A stretch of 64,000 nucleotides of DNA from Bradyrhizobium sp. CCBAU 51765 (GTDB lineage: Bacteria > Pseudomonadota > Alphaproteobacteria > Rhizobiales > Xanthobacteraceae), in contig NZ_CP030038.1 of NCBI RefSeq assembly GCF_015291725.1, positions 3,275,001 to 3,339,000 of the forward strand, read 5' to 3'. The number at the start of each line of letters is the position of its first letter. The first letter of the stretch is position 1. The notes under the pieces were generated by a model. That model ran no database searches and was not told the DNA's origin. It was given only the letters and a program-made list of their open reading frames with translations. Of this stretch, positions 17,257 through 25,777 are shown one piece after another. A program made the translations under genes and the position numbers.

Positions 17257-17640
17257 ATGTTGAAGACCATGTCCGCAGCCTTGCTCGCAGCATCCGTGAT
17301 CGCAGCCCCGGCCTTCGCTGCCGAGGCCGGAAAGACCGCCACGACTGCCCCGGTGATCAAGGCGGACCAGAGCCAGACCAAGGCGTCGACCACCGCCGCG
17401 AAGCCGGACGCCGGCGTCAAGGCCGACGCCAAGGCTGATCTCAAGCCTACGGACGTCAAGGCCACCGACGCCAAGGTGGATCCCAAGTCGAAGGCGATGA
17501 ATGCGAACGCCGCGGTCACCACCGGCGAGCACAAGACCGTGCGCAAGGATCGCCATGATCACAAGCAGGTCACGGCCAAGGAGTCGCAGAAGGCGCAGCC
17601 GGACGTGACCAAGCCGGCGGCATCAGACCAGCGCAACTGA
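17257..17640 (+). CDS. Small exported Ala/Lys/Asp-rich protein
   Basis: 127 residues. The first 21 residues are a clear signal peptide ending AFAAEAG. The mature part is highly charged and low-complexity, with repeated KADAKADLKP / TDVKATDAKVDPK units and a His/Lys-rich segment (KTVRKDRHDHKQ). It is probably intrinsically disordered in the periplasm, reminiscent of acid-shock or stress-protective proteins, but I cannot assign a family. GAGGAG precedes the ATG. Confidence 0.75.
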   Translation: MLKTMSAALLAASVIAAPAFAAEAGKTATTAPVIKADQSQTKASTTAAKPDAGVKADAKADLKPTDVKATDAKVDPKSKAMNANAAVTTGEHKTVRKDRHDHKQVTAKESQKAQPDVTKPAASDQRN

Positions 17641-17843
17641 CGGCTGATCCCGCGCGGCGGCATCCCTGGCATTGCCCCGCCGCCGCGCGGACTTCAGGCC
17701 CGGTCCGTTCGCGGTGTCTCGTGCGAAAGCCCGAGGTGCCGGCGGCGGGCCGGTGCGCTGCTTGCGCCGCGGCAAGCGAATTCCCTTCGTGCAGGCTTGG
17801 AGCTAGAACGTCTCCTGATCTGATCGAGCGGAGAGCGGGGCCT

Positions 17844-18266
17844 GTGGGGCGGTTGGCGAGATGTGCGGTGATATTGGCATTGCCTTTGGCGCTTGCGGCC
17901 TGTTTCGGCAGCGACGGTGACCGTCCAACGCTGATGGGCGGGACCCAGGCCGGCGGGCCGCAGCCGTTTCCCGACAATTTCCGGAGCGACACGCTGGCTC
18001 TGATGCGGACCTATCTGAACAATCCGGTCGGCGTGCGCGACGCCAGCATGGCCGAACCGGTGCAGCGCGAGGTCGGCGGCCGGCAGTTCTATGTGAGCTG
18101 CCTGCACTTCACCCCGCGCGAGACCGATGGCAGCTACAAGGCCATGCGCGAACGGGCCGTGATCTTCGTCAACGGCCGGGCGGACCGCGTGGTCGACAGG
18201 ACCAGCGATCTCTGCGCCGGTGCGGTTTACGCACCCTTTCCGGAACTGGAAAAGATGACGCGGTAG
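17844..18266 (+). CDS. Putative outer-membrane lipoprotein
   Basis: 140 residues from a GTG at 17844. The N-terminal basic stretch and hydrophobic core end in a lipobox, LALAAC, so the mature protein would begin at the cysteine and be lipidated. The rest (FPDNFRSDTLALMRTYLNNP, VGGRQFYVSCLHF) looks globular and is not recognised by name. Upstream in-frame starts to 17721 would push the lipobox 60 residues inward, so the GTG (behind GGAGAGCGGGG) is preferred. Confidence 0.72.
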   Translation: MGRLARCAVILALPLALAACFGSDGDRPTLMGGTQAGGPQPFPDNFRSDTLALMRTYLNNPVGVRDASMAEPVQREVGGRQFYVSCLHFTPRETDGSYKAMRERAVIFVNGRADRVVDRTSDLCAGAVYAPFPELEKMTR

Positions 18267-18551
18267 CGCAAAGCCCGCCTTCATCGCCTGATGTTAGACA
18301 GACGCAGCCGAAGCCGCTCGATCACATTTCGGCGAGCTTTGAACGGGGTGATTTCCTCTTGAGACAAATCGTTGCGCCAAGCCTTGTGCACGTGACAAAA
18401 ACAGTTAGCTCAGGGTGGTGTGACGGAACAAAATCGCGTTGTTGCCACCCCGTCACAGTGACGAGCGATCAACGTTCCGGCATCGCCGCGAAGCAACCCA
18501 ATTCACGCCACGTTGTTTCCTGAGTGTCGTTATGAAAGAACGGGGACGATC

Positions 18552-19259
18552 ATGAAATCGATTTTGCTGGGTGCAGCCGCTGTGCTTGCGCTGGCCGCGC
18601 CGGCCGCCGCCGCGGACATACAGCCGCGCACCTACACGAAGGCTCCGGCCTATACGCCGCCGCAGGTCATTTACAAGTGGACCGGTTTCTATATCGGCGG
18701 CCATGTCGGCGGCGCGTTTGCCGGCGACAGCAGCTTCCAATCCAGCGACGCTCGCTTCATGGGCGGCGTGCAGGGCGGCTTCGACTACCAGTTCGCGCCC
18801 AACTGGGTGGTGGGTATCGAAGCTCAGTATTCCTGGCTGCCGACCAACAACAACGGTGCCACCTTCCCGCTGGGCACGCAGGTGACCTCCAACACCGACC
18901 AGATCGGGTCGGTGACCGGTCGCATCGGCTACACCTGGGGACCGACGCTGCTATACGCCAAGGGTGGCTATGCCTGGCGCAATAACGGCCTTGGCGTGAA
19001 CATCGCCGGGGTGCCGCAGGCCTTCACCACCACTGGCAACAACAAGGACGGCTATACCGTCGGCGCCGGCCTCGAATACATGTTCGCGCCGAGCTGGTCG
19101 GCCAAGGCCGAGTACCAGTACTACAATTTTGGCAGCACCACCTTTACCTCCGGCCCGGCCGACATCGTCGGTGTTCGCGGCCGGGAGGACGAGCATACCG
19201 TCAAGGTCGGGGTGAACTACCGCTTCGGCTGGGGCGGTCCGGCCGGCTCCCGCTACTGA
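18552..19259 (+). CDS. Omp25/Omp31-type outer-membrane beta-barrel porin
   Basis: 235 residues. Signal peptide 1-21 (cleavage after AAAA). WTGFYIGGHVGGAF is the typical first strand of this alphaproteobacterial family, followed by alternating amphipathic strands (GGFDYQFAPNWVVGIEAQYSW, YAKGGYAWRN, VGAGLEYMFAPSWSAKAEYQ). It ends in the membrane-insertion signature VGVNYRFGW-x8. The 285-base upstream region has no gene and contains a CGTCACAGTGACG palindrome at 18451-18463. A stem-loop follows the stop. Confidence 0.92.
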   Translation: MKSILLGAAAVLALAAPAAAADIQPRTYTKAPAYTPPQVIYKWTGFYIGGHVGGAFAGDSSFQSSDARFMGGVQGGFDYQFAPNWVVGIEAQYSWLPTNNNGATFPLGTQVTSNTDQIGSVTGRIGYTWGPTLLYAKGGYAWRNNGLGVNIAGVPQAFTTTGNNKDGYTVGAGLEYMFAPSWSAKAEYQYYNFGSTTFTSGPADIVGVRGREDEHTVKVGVNYRFGWGGPAGSRY

Positions 19260-19284
19260 CGTCAGCGGCGATTGAAGACCCGAC

Positions 19285-19307
19285 AAAGGCCGGCTCCGCC
19301 GGCCTTT
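19285..19307 (+). terminator. Stem-loop after porin gene
   Basis: AAAGGCCGGC - TCC - GCCGGCCTTT, a perfect 10-base-pair stem 25 bases after the porin stop. The run after it (GATTTG) is only weakly T-rich, but the stem's own TTT end supports a rho-independent terminator. Confidence 0.65.
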
Positions 19308-19502
19308 GATTTGCCGGTTTGTCAGCCGATTGTTTGCTTTGCGTGAACCATCTGGCGCGTCATTTGCTTGCAAATGGTGGCTGGCGCGCCTTCTCACGCG
19401 CGTCATGGGGCCGGGGTAAAGCAAAAATAATTTTTGCGATCTACGGAACTCGCGCTCCGGAACGCGTTATATGACATTTATCGGGCTGGTGGGACGACGG
19501 AC

Positions 19503-19745
19503 ATGCGTATCTTGGTGTCGGCAGTGGTGCTCTCATGCTTCTCCTGCCTGCCGTGCTCTGCACAGACAATCCTCAAATCCGAGCCTCTGATGCTGGCACC
19601 TTATGAGGTGGCCTTCGTCAAGGACGCTTCCTGTCCGTCGGGCAAGGTGATGAAGGTCACCGGCGCCATCCGTGGGTTACATCGCCGCAAGGCCTGCGTG
19701 GCCATGCCGGGCGAGCAGGCTTCGCTGGCGGCCGCGACGCCCTGA
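19503..19745 (+). CDS. Small exported protein
   Basis: 80 residues with a signal peptide (1-21, CFSCLPCSAQT). The mature domain carries two cysteines (DASCPSG, RKACVAMPG) that could form one disulfide in the periplasm. The ATG at 19503 gives a clean signal peptide; the longer frame from 19434 does not. No function can be named. Transcribed alone, convergent with the next gene. Confidence 0.65.
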   Translation: MRILVSAVVLSCFSCLPCSAQTILKSEPLMLAPYEVAFVKDASCPSGKVMKVTGAIRGLHRRKACVAMPGEQASLAAATP

Positions 19746-19771
19746 GCCCCGCTCCGGTTTCGCGCCGGAAC

Positions 19772-20026
19772 TCAGGAATTCAGCTCAAGCTCCATCCTCG
19801 CCTGCTGGTCGGCCTCAGCCTTGTTCTTGGCGGGGTCCTCGCCGTGTGCTGCCTGGCACGGGGCGATCTCGTAGCCGTTGTCGAGCACCCGGTGCGGTCC
19901 CGGCCGCTCGTCGTCCGCAACCACGTCCACGACGAGACCGCTTCGCTGCGCGAGCTTCCAGACGTCGGACTCGCTGGGATAGGCCTTGCTGATCTGGGCA
20001 TCGTTGCAGAACAGGGCGTAGGGCAT
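19772..20026 (-). CDS. Small conserved-looking hypothetical protein
   Basis: 84 residues, soluble and acidic. It starts MPYALFCNDAQISKAYPS with GGGAAGA before the ATG, and ends in a helical Lys/Glu/Gln-rich tail (KNKAEADQQARME). The N-terminal beta-strand followed by a helix suggests a compact domain. I do not recognise the family. Confidence 0.6.
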   Translation of the reverse strand: MPYALFCNDAQISKAYPSESDVWKLAQRSGLVVDVVADDERPGPHRVLDNGYEIAPCQAAHGEDPAKNKAEADQQARMELELNS

Positions 20027-20189
20027 TCTTCCCGCTCCAAGAAACCCCGTTAACGAGCTTGCCCGCTCGGGGTTCCGGCCCGCCGCCAGATCACGGGGCC
20101 GTGATCGGCCGCAACCGGCCCTTGAGTCCTTAACGAGTCCTGAATCCCGGAAAAAAGAATCCCTGGGACTCGTCGGCCGGAATCAGCGG

Positions 20190-20309
20190 ATGTTTTCCGC
20201 CATGACGAGCGACCTGAAGACATCCTGCGGGCACATGCTCCTGCCGCTCACGCTGGCGCTGCTCGGCGCCTGCGCGGCCAATCTCTGGCTGGTCTGGTCC
20301 TGGCTATAA
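20190..20309 (+). CDS. Possible 39-residue membrane peptide
   Basis: ATG at 20190 (GGAA nine bases upstream) opens MFSAMTSDLKTSCGHMLLPL, followed by a hydrophobic stretch rich in Leu, Ala and Trp (TLALLGACAANLWLVWSWL) to a TAA. A second in-frame ATG at 20202 would give 35 residues. The hydrophobic C-terminal half could be a single membrane helix. Small and unsupported beyond composition. Confidence 0.35.
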   Translation: MFSAMTSDLKTSCGHMLLPLTLALLGACAANLWLVWSWL

Positions 20310-20324
20310 GCCTTTGACCGGACG

Positions 20325-20693
20325 CTATTTTTTGGCCGGTGGGACGGCGTCGCGGATGGCGGCACGCAGTCTGGTCAGGGTCGCCGTACAGTATTCCTCA
20401 CGCTCGCGCTCGAAGCGCTCCTGATGCTTCCGGAAATTGGCAAGGCGAGCCTGCATCTCGGTGCGGAAATCGCCGCTTGCCCGCGCCATGAGAGGTACGG
20501 GCCGGGGCGGAAGCGGAACTTGCGGCGGCTCGACATCGACGGGGATCGCCTCCATGGCGACGATCTCGACCGCGACGGGCGAGCCAACCGCCGGCGCATC
20601 CGGGTGCAGGACGGCATCCTTCCTGCCGGTCACCGATTGAACGAAGGCCAGCGTCTGCGCGATCAGTGCGTCGCGCTCCCCGATCCATTTCAT
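20325..20693 (-). CDS. Hypothetical protein with proline-rich middle and coiled-coil-like end
   Basis: 122 residues. The N-terminal helix (ERDALIAQTLAFVQSVTG) is followed by a Pro/Val-rich linker (VDVEPPQVPLPPRPVPLM) and a strongly charged helix (FRKHQERFEREREEYC) that could form a coiled coil. No signal peptide or membrane helix. Function unknown. Confidence 0.6.
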   Translation of the reverse strand: MKWIGERDALIAQTLAFVQSVTGRKDAVLHPDAPAVGSPVAVEIVAMEAIPVDVEPPQVPLPPRPVPLMARASGDFRTEMQARLANFRKHQERFEREREEYCTATLTRLRAAIRDAVPPAKK

Positions 20694-20793
20694 GATCCAC
20701 CTCAGCCGCGCTCATTCCAGCAAAGCGGCCGCATCGAATCAAGAAGGTTCGAAAAGGATTGCATATTTTTCCCGATCGCCCGACATTGAAAGA

Positions 20794-20958
20794 ATGGTTG
20801 CGGGAGAAGAACGGTCGGACGAAGTGGAGGGGCTGAGGCTCATCCGTGCGTTCCTGTCGCTGCCGCCCGACAAGCGGGCGGAGGTGATCGCGTTCGCCGA
20901 AGAATTGGCGCGTGCCCACGCCCTGTCTGCGGAAGGCAGAGAGGCCTTGCCGCGGTGA
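20794..20958 (+). CDS. Small helical hypothetical protein
   Basis: 54 residues from the ATG at 20794: VEGLRLIRAFLSLPPDKRAE then VIAFAEELARAHAL, two amphipathic helices around a PPDKR turn like the tails seen after some XRE-type DNA-binding domains. The frame is open to 20692 but the earlier part is unconvincing. The start is uncertain and the ribosome site weak. Confidence 0.45.
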   Translation: MVAGEERSDEVEGLRLIRAFLSLPPDKRAEVIAFAEELARAHALSAEGREALPR

Positions 20959-20961
20959 GCG

Positions 20962-21189
20962 TTACCGCTCGCGGGGATTGACGTTGGGCTCAAACGGCGC
21001 GCCGACCACCCGGACTGGAGCCTGGATCGATGTCCGGGCGACGTCGATCACGGCTCTCTCGGCGACGCGCTTTTCAGGGGCCGGCACCAGCTCCGGCTCG
21101 AACAGCGTCAACGTGCCGGCCACGGCGCCACAGCACAGCATCACCGTCACCAGCAGAATGATGTTTCGGTTTTCTTCCCTGATCCGCAT
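20962..21189 (-). CDS. Small single-pass membrane protein
   Basis: 75 residues: a charged N-terminus (MRIREENRN), one hydrophobic helix at about 10-30 (IILLVTVMLCCGAVAGTLTL), then a Pro/Val/Arg-rich periplasmic or cytosolic tail. No recognised family. It is convergent with the small helical ORF at 20794, with three bases between stops. Confidence 0.55.
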   Translation of the reverse strand: MRIREENRNIILLVTVMLCCGAVAGTLTLFEPELVPAPEKRVAERAVIDVARTSIQAPVRVVGAPFEPNVNPRER

Positions 21190-21422
21190 GGGTCGAAAAC
21201 GAGCGACGCACGTCTTTGGTTCCGGTCCGGCATTTCATCGACCTGTCGTGCCTGCAGAGAACCCGTTGCGATCGCAAACAGCACGGCCGTCATTACGACA
21301 GCCGTAACCGCACCGGCGGCGACCTGGCTTTCACGCTACCTCATGTTGAACTCTGATCCAGATTATGGTCAGTAGCGGCGCCCCGCGATGCGCGGCCAAC
21401 ATCCACTCCTGAAGGTCTGCCT

Positions 21423-22142
21423 ATGAACGAGGACGTCAGCGACGGCTGGGCCGCGTCCGCGGCCGCCTGGATCGTCGAGCAGGGGCAAGATGGCGACTAT
21501 GGTCGCCGTTTCGTGCTGGACGCGCCGATGAAGGAGCGCATCGAAGGGCGCGGCTTCCGCAATGCGCTCGACGTCGGCTGCGGGGAAGGGCGCTTCTGCC
21601 GCATCATGCAGCGGGCCGGCATCCGCACCACCGGTATCGATCCGACCGAGGCGTTGCTCGCGCGCGCCCGCGAGCTGGACCCTGGCGGCGACTATCGGCT
21701 CGGCCGCGCCGAGACGATGGAGGTCGATGCGAGCTTCGATCTGGTCGTCAGCTATCTCAGCCTGATCGACATGCCCGATCTCGATACTGCGATCGCAAGG
21801 ATGGTGGCGGCGCTGCGCCCGGGCGGTACGCTGCTGATTGCCAACCTGACGAGCTTCAACACCGCCGGCCAGCCGGACGGCTGGACACGCGACAGCGAGG
21901 GCGAGATGCGCTTCGCCATCGATCACTACATGGACGAGCGTCCCATCTGGGCCGCCTGGCACGGCATCCGAATCCAGAACTGGCACCGTCCGCTCAGCGC
22001 CTACATGACGCTGTTGCTCGATCACGGTCTGCAGTTGCGTCTGTTCGTCGAGCCACAGCCGACAGGCGGCAGTCCCGAGCAGGTCGCCCGTCATCGCCGC
22101 GTGCCCTTCTTCCACGTCATGGAGTGGCAGAAGCCGGCCTGA
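21423..22142 (+). CDS. Class I SAM-dependent methyltransferase
   Basis: 239 residues. Motif I ALDVGCGEGRFCRIM binds S-adenosylmethionine. The acidic residue of motif II is in TTGIDPTEALLARAR, and the motif IV region is FDLVVSYLSLIDMPD, followed by LRPGGTLLIANLTSF. This is a Methyltransf_11/UbiE-like small-molecule methyltransferase; the substrate is unknown. A second methyltransferase follows 73 bases downstream on the same strand. Confidence 0.9.
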   Translation: MNEDVSDGWAASAAAWIVEQGQDGDYGRRFVLDAPMKERIEGRGFRNALDVGCGEGRFCRIMQRAGIRTTGIDPTEALLARARELDPGGDYRLGRAETMEVDASFDLVVSYLSLIDMPDLDTAIARMVAALRPGGTLLIANLTSFNTAGQPDGWTRDSEGEMRFAIDHYMDERPIWAAWHGIRIQNWHRPLSAYMTLLLDHGLQLRLFVEPQPTGGSPEQVARHRRVPFFHVMEWQKPA

Positions 22143-22215
22143 GGGAAAGGCAGGCGATTTCGGCGGCGACGCATCGCCTGTACACTGGCTCACGACTTGG
22201 CTCGAGGCTCGTCCG

Positions 22216-22902
22216 ATGATCTCCAATCGTCCTCCCGTGCTCGCCCACCAACGTTTCCTCGCCGACCGCGAGAACTTCGCGGGCCTCGATCTCGCCGCAC
22301 GGTTCGAGCGCATCGAGCGGACCAACCTTTGGGGCGCGGCCACTTCGGTATCCGGCCTCGGCTCGGAGGATCCCGCGACCGCCGCGATCCGCGAGGCGCT
22401 TCCTGCGCTGCTGCAACGGCTCCGCGTGCGCTCGCTGCTGGATGCGCCCTGCGGCGATGCCGGGTGGATTGGCCGGCTCGAGCTCGATGTCGATTACACC
22501 GGCATCGACATCGTGCCGTCGCTGATCGAGGCCAACCGCCGGCGTGTCGCAAACGGCGCTTCGCCTGGCCGGTTTCTCGTCGCCGACATCACGCGCGATG
22601 CATTGCCGCGTGCGGACATCGTTCTCTGCCGGGACTGCCTGGTGCATCTGAGCTTTGCGAACATCGATCGCGCCCTCGCGCAATTTCGGATGAGCGGCGC
22701 GCGCTTCCTGCTGGTCACCACCTTTCCCGAATGGGACTGCAATCAGGATTGCGAGGACGGCGACTGGCGGGCGCTCAACATGGAGAAGGCGCCGTTCAAC
22801 TGGCCCGCGCCGCACGCGCTGATCAACGAGCGTTGCGAAGAGGGCGGTGGTGGCTGGCGCGACAAGAGCCTCGGGCTGTGGCGGCTGGAGGATGTCGGAT
22901 GA
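22216..22902 (+). CDS. SAM-dependent methyltransferase, divergent family
   Basis: 228 residues. SLLDAPCGDAGWIGRL is a variant motif I, DYTGIDIVPSLIEANRRR gives the acidic ribose contact, and ADIVLCRDCLVHLSFANID is the motif IV region. The cysteine pairs in CRDCLVH and DCNQDCED are unusual. It shares a 4-base overlap with the downstream GFA gene, so they are co-translated. The substrate is unknown. Confidence 0.87.
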   Translation: MISNRPPVLAHQRFLADRENFAGLDLAARFERIERTNLWGAATSVSGLGSEDPATAAIREALPALLQRLRVRSLLDAPCGDAGWIGRLELDVDYTGIDIVPSLIEANRRRVANGASPGRFLVADITRDALPRADIVLCRDCLVHLSFANIDRALAQFRMSGARFLLVTTFPEWDCNQDCEDGDWRALNMEKAPFNWPAPHALINERCEEGGGGWRDKSLGLWRLEDVG

Positions 22903-23318
22903 TCGATGCCAGATGCAGTTGCGGCGCAGTTTCACTTTCGCTTCCGGGATCGACCAGGCTGGTCGCGGCCTGTCATTGCATCGACTGCCAGCGGCGAACC
23001 GGTGCACCGTTCGGTGTCGGTGCGTTCTACCCGGTCGAAGCCGTCACGATCTCCGGCGCGCCGAAGGAGTATGTTCGCGCCGCCGCAAGCGGGGGCAAGG
23101 TCCGCCTCTATTTTTGCTCCGACTGCGGCTCGACGGTCTGCTGGAAGGCCGACAATCTGCCTGACATGATCGGCGTTGCCGTCGGCGCCATCGCGGACCC
23201 GGATTTTCCGGCGCCCGTCAGATCGGTGTTCGAGCAATCGAAACATGCCTGGGTCGAGATCGGCGGCCCGAGTGTTGAGCACTTCGAACAGAGCAGCGCG
23301 CGGAAGAGTTCAGGCTGA
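22899..23318 (+). CDS. GFA (glutathione-dependent formaldehyde-activating)/CENP-V family protein
   Basis: 139 residues with the zinc-binding cysteine pattern of the family: CSCGAV, CHCIDCQRRTGAP, and CSDCGSTVCWK. These proteins bind two zinc ions; a true S-hydroxymethylglutathione synthase activity is not established for most. The ATGA overlap with the preceding methyltransferase suggests a shared operon and possibly a linked pathway of C1 or thiol chemistry (inference). Confidence 0.92.
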   Translation: MIDARCSCGAVSLSLPGSTRLVAACHCIDCQRRTGAPFGVGAFYPVEAVTISGAPKEYVRAAASGGKVRLYFCSDCGSTVCWKADNLPDMIGVAVGAIADPDFPAPVRSVFEQSKHAWVEIGGPSVEHFEQSSARKSSG

Positions 23319-23360
23319 GGCACAGGCGTCGACCGCTGGTGCCGGCGGGCCGGTGTTCGG

Positions 23361-23588
23361 TCAGGGACGCGGCCTTGCGTTAGACGGCGTTCCTGTCGTC
23401 TGTATCGGTTCACCGGGAGCACGGTCCAGCGGCGGGTGAGGCCTGGCCAGTCCTACCGTTCCGGGAGGTGCGTCGTTGCTGGCGGTACGGGTATTGACGC
23501 GCTCTAACGTGACTGTCGATGCAACCACAATGGCGATGGCCAAGGCGACAGCGGATAGGGCTAAGGCTGCTCGATCATTCGGGTCCAT
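23361..23588 (-). CDS. Small membrane protein
   Basis: 75 residues: one hydrophobic helix (LALSAVALAIAIVVASTVTL, about 9-28) and a Pro/Arg/Thr-rich tail. No recognised family; the low-complexity tail makes the coding call moderate. It converges on the GFA gene. Confidence 0.45.
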   Translation of the reverse strand: MDPNDRAALALSAVALAIAIVVASTVTLERVNTRTASNDAPPGTVGLARPHPPLDRAPGEPIQTTGTPSNARPRP

Positions 23589-23676
23589 CGCGAGACCTCC
23601 GCGAGACGGCTCTGGATAACGCCGAACCGACGATTTGGTTCTTGCGTCAGGCCACGACGCGGTCTCGCTAAATGCA

Positions 23677-23751
23677 TGGTGCCGGCTGAGGGGATTGAAC
23701 CCCCGACCTTCGGTTTACAAAACCGCTGCTCTACCGCTGAGCTAAGCCGGC
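23677..23751 (-). tRNA. tRNA-Thr(TGT)
   Basis: 75 bases on the minus strand including an encoded CCA end. Acceptor arms GCCGGCT and AGCCGGC pair perfectly; the T arm is GGGGG-TTCAATC-CCCTC, and the anticodon loop TTTGTAA gives anticodon TGT, reading ACA codons. The D arm GCTC AGCGGTAGA GAGC is normal. Confidence 0.95.
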
Positions 23752-23913
23752 GACGCTTGAAAGCAGAGCGGGGCACGGCATATGCGCCGGTTGTCCGCCC
23801 GGGCGTCGCAATATCAGACTTGGTCGGAAAGTGCCAGAACCCGCGATGATTGATGCAGGCACGAAACAGGCGGCCCGAAGGCCGCCTGATCCATCGCGCT
23901 CGCGCTCGTTGGC

Positions 23914-24387
23914 CTACTGGCAGATGTGCCGGCGGCCGTCTTCGCCCTTGAACCAGGTCCCGGGCGTGCAGACGAAGCCGTTGCGCTGGGCGTAGGTGCG
24001 GGTGTCCCATCCACGATTGTTCCAGCCGCGGTCCCACGAATTGTCATAGGCGTAGGAATTGTCCCAGGCGCGGAATGGGGCGGTGGCGATCGCGCCAGCG
24101 GTGCCGATCGCGGCGCCGGCAACGCCCGCGGCGACGTCGGTCGGCCAGAAGCCGGTGCGGCTCCTGTTCCAGTCGTTATTCCAGTCGCTATTGGTCTGAC
24201 GATAGGACGCGCGGCGATGACGATAGCCGCTATCGGTGTACGGGTTTCCCGGGCCGAGGTTCTGGCAGTTGGCGTTGGGGAATTGCGCCGCGCAGCGGCC
24301 AGGATTGGTGACGACCGCTTGCGCCATGGCGGAGCCTGCCAGCATGGTCGCTGCAATCGCCGTCGCCCCGAGAAGCTTGATGTTCAT
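23914..24387 (-). CDS. Exported Asn/Trp/Arg-rich protein
   Basis: 157 residues. Signal peptide 1-22 (LAGSAMAQ). The middle is rich in Asn, Asp, Trp and Arg (QTNSDWNNDWNRSR; WDNSYAYDNSWDRGWNNRGW), with a Gly/Ala hydrophobic segment (DVAAGVAGAAIGTAGAIATA) between. The C-terminus carries two cysteines (FVCTPGTWF, HICQ) that probably form a disulfide. Likely a surface or periplasmic structural protein; function unknown. It is 162 bases upstream of the tRNA-Thr gene in the same direction. Confidence 0.75.
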   Translation of the reverse strand: MNIKLLGATAIAATMLAGSAMAQAVVTNPGRCAAQFPNANCQNLGPGNPYTDSGYRHRRASYRQTNSDWNNDWNRSRTGFWPTDVAAGVAGAAIGTAGAIATAPFRAWDNSYAYDNSWDRGWNNRGWDTRTYAQRNGFVCTPGTWFKGEDGRRHICQ

Positions 24388-24671
24388 GGCTGTTCGCTCC
24401 CATCTTGTTGACGGGGGCTAAACGCCGACGGCGCAGGACGTTCCGATGCAACCGTGGGATTTTCGCGAGCGGACAGTCAAACGGATGTGAGCACGGCGAC
24501 GTTGTTCCGGCGGCGGAGCCCCTGCGCCGTTAACGCTTCGCTAGCTCGCTTTGCAGCATTTGAGCGGCGCGCAACCCTTACACATTAGGCTTACCGGAAA
24601 TTGGTGAGCAGGCCTTAACCCTCTCTGCGTGGCGATCGGTTAGGTTGTCGCCGGATAATCGGGGTCTCCTC

Positions 24672-25157
24672 ATGCGCGCCGTGGCGCTCGCCGCCTTTCT
24701 GATCGGACTGCCTGCGACGGCGTTTGCCGGCGAGGGCTTCGATATCGTCGTTCCCGGCCGCCCCGGGGTGCCGATCATCATCAACAACATCGACGCCTCC
24801 TATGCCGTGGTCGAAGGCACCTGGGGCCTCGGCAAGAACCAGCAGGTGCAGCCCACGATCTATGGCGGACGCTATATCGCCGAGCGTCAACCCGACCATG
24901 TCGGCCACTATTATCCGACGCTGGGCCTGCGGCCGGGCTACGGCCGGCTCGAGGTCGAGCCGCCTGCCAACCGCAAATTACCCAAGCCCGCCGAGAGCTA
25001 CCACGAGAGCTGGGGCGCCTCGTCCGCGCCGCTGCCGGTGCAGATGGACCCGCCGGTCGATCCGCCGCCGGTGATCTACGCACCCGAGATCAACGAACGT
25101 CCTCGGCCCCCTCGGCCGCGGCCGCGTACAGAGCTACCCGGCAGGCGGCCGGGTTGA
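24672..25157 (+). CDS. Exported proline-rich protein
   Basis: 161 residues. Signal peptide 1-19 (LPATAFAGE). The mature part has a beta-rich segment (GFDIVVPGRPGVPIIINNID) followed by a long proline-rich tail ending PRPPRPRPRTELPGRRPG. No catalytic motif. The signal is intact only from the ATG at 24672. It sits 44 bases upstream of the Gly-Tyr-rich gene and may be co-transcribed with it. Confidence 0.7.
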   Translation: MRAVALAAFLIGLPATAFAGEGFDIVVPGRPGVPIIINNIDASYAVVEGTWGLGKNQQVQPTIYGGRYIAERQPDHVGHYYPTLGLRPGYGRLEVEPPANRKLPKPAESYHESWGASSAPLPVQMDPPVDPPPVIYAPEINERPRPPRPRPRTELPGRRPG

Positions 25158-25201
25158 GAAACGTGACAATCCAAAAAAACGGAAATCAACAGGAGAGAGT
25201 A

Positions 25202-25714
25202 ATGCGTCAGATGATTTCGGGACTGGTCGTGGCAGCAGCCGTGACGTTCGCCGCCGCCGCGCCCGCCGCCGCCTGCGGCTTCACCACGTGCGCGCCGGTT
25301 GCGCCGGTCTATTCCGGCTGCAACACCGGCTGCGGCGGCTATGGGTATGGCTACGGCTACGGCTACGGCGCCTATGAGCGTCTCGTCGAGCCGACCACGC
25401 AGTATTACTATGTGAACCAGGGCCCGACCTATACCGGTCCGGGCGCGTTCGCGCCGTATCCGACCTACCGTGAGGACGCGGTCGTTGCGCCCGCCAATTA
25501 CGGCTATGGCTACGGCTATCGTGCCGCTGCGGTCGCGCCGCCGGCCGCTTACCCCTATCGCCGCCCGTACTACCGTCCGTATCGCTATGGCTACGGCCCC
25601 CGCTACGGCTATCTGCCGCGCGTGCACTACGGCCACGGTCCGCGCTATGGCTACGCTCATCGCCACGCGCCGCACTACTATGGTGGCCACCGCGCGATGC
25701 GCCGCTATCACTGA
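25202..25714 (+). CDS. Exported Gly/Tyr-rich protein
   Basis: 170 residues. Signal peptide 1-23 (APAAAC). The mature protein is dominated by GYGYGYGY-type repeats, Tyr/Arg/Pro runs (YRRPYYRPYRYGYGPRYGY) and His near the end (HRHAPHYYGGH). Cysteines cluster early (CGFTTCAPV, CNTGCGG). AGGAGAGAG precedes the ATG. Such low-complexity aromatic proteins may be adhesive or cell-surface structural. A strong terminator follows. The tandem GGCTAC codons are coding, not a DNA repeat element. Confidence 0.78.
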   Translation: MRQMISGLVVAAAVTFAAAAPAAACGFTTCAPVAPVYSGCNTGCGGYGYGYGYGYGAYERLVEPTTQYYYVNQGPTYTGPGAFAPYPTYREDAVVAPANYGYGYGYRAAAVAPPAAYPYRRPYYRPYRYGYGPRYGYLPRVHYGHGPRYGYAHRHAPHYYGGHRAMRRYH

Positions 25715-25740
25715 TCTCTGATCGGCTAAAGCCAACGAGA

Positions 25741-25774
25741 CGCCCGTCCGCGCGATGCGGGCGGGCGTTTTGTT
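25741..25774 (+). terminator. Rho-independent terminator after the Gly/Tyr-rich gene
   Basis: An 11-pair stem (CGCCCGTCCGC / GCGGGCGGGCG) with a five-base loop, followed by TTTTGTTGT. It serves the exported-protein gene pair and lies just before the converging rlmB stop. Confidence 0.88.
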
Positions 25775-25777
25775 GTG

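Noticed and set aside
25328..25372. Tandem repeat or CRISPR-like array (GGCTACGGCTAC)
   Set aside because: These are Gly-Tyr codons inside an exported low-complexity protein, too short and contiguous for repeat-spacer structure. No CRISPR array or cas gene was seen anywhere.
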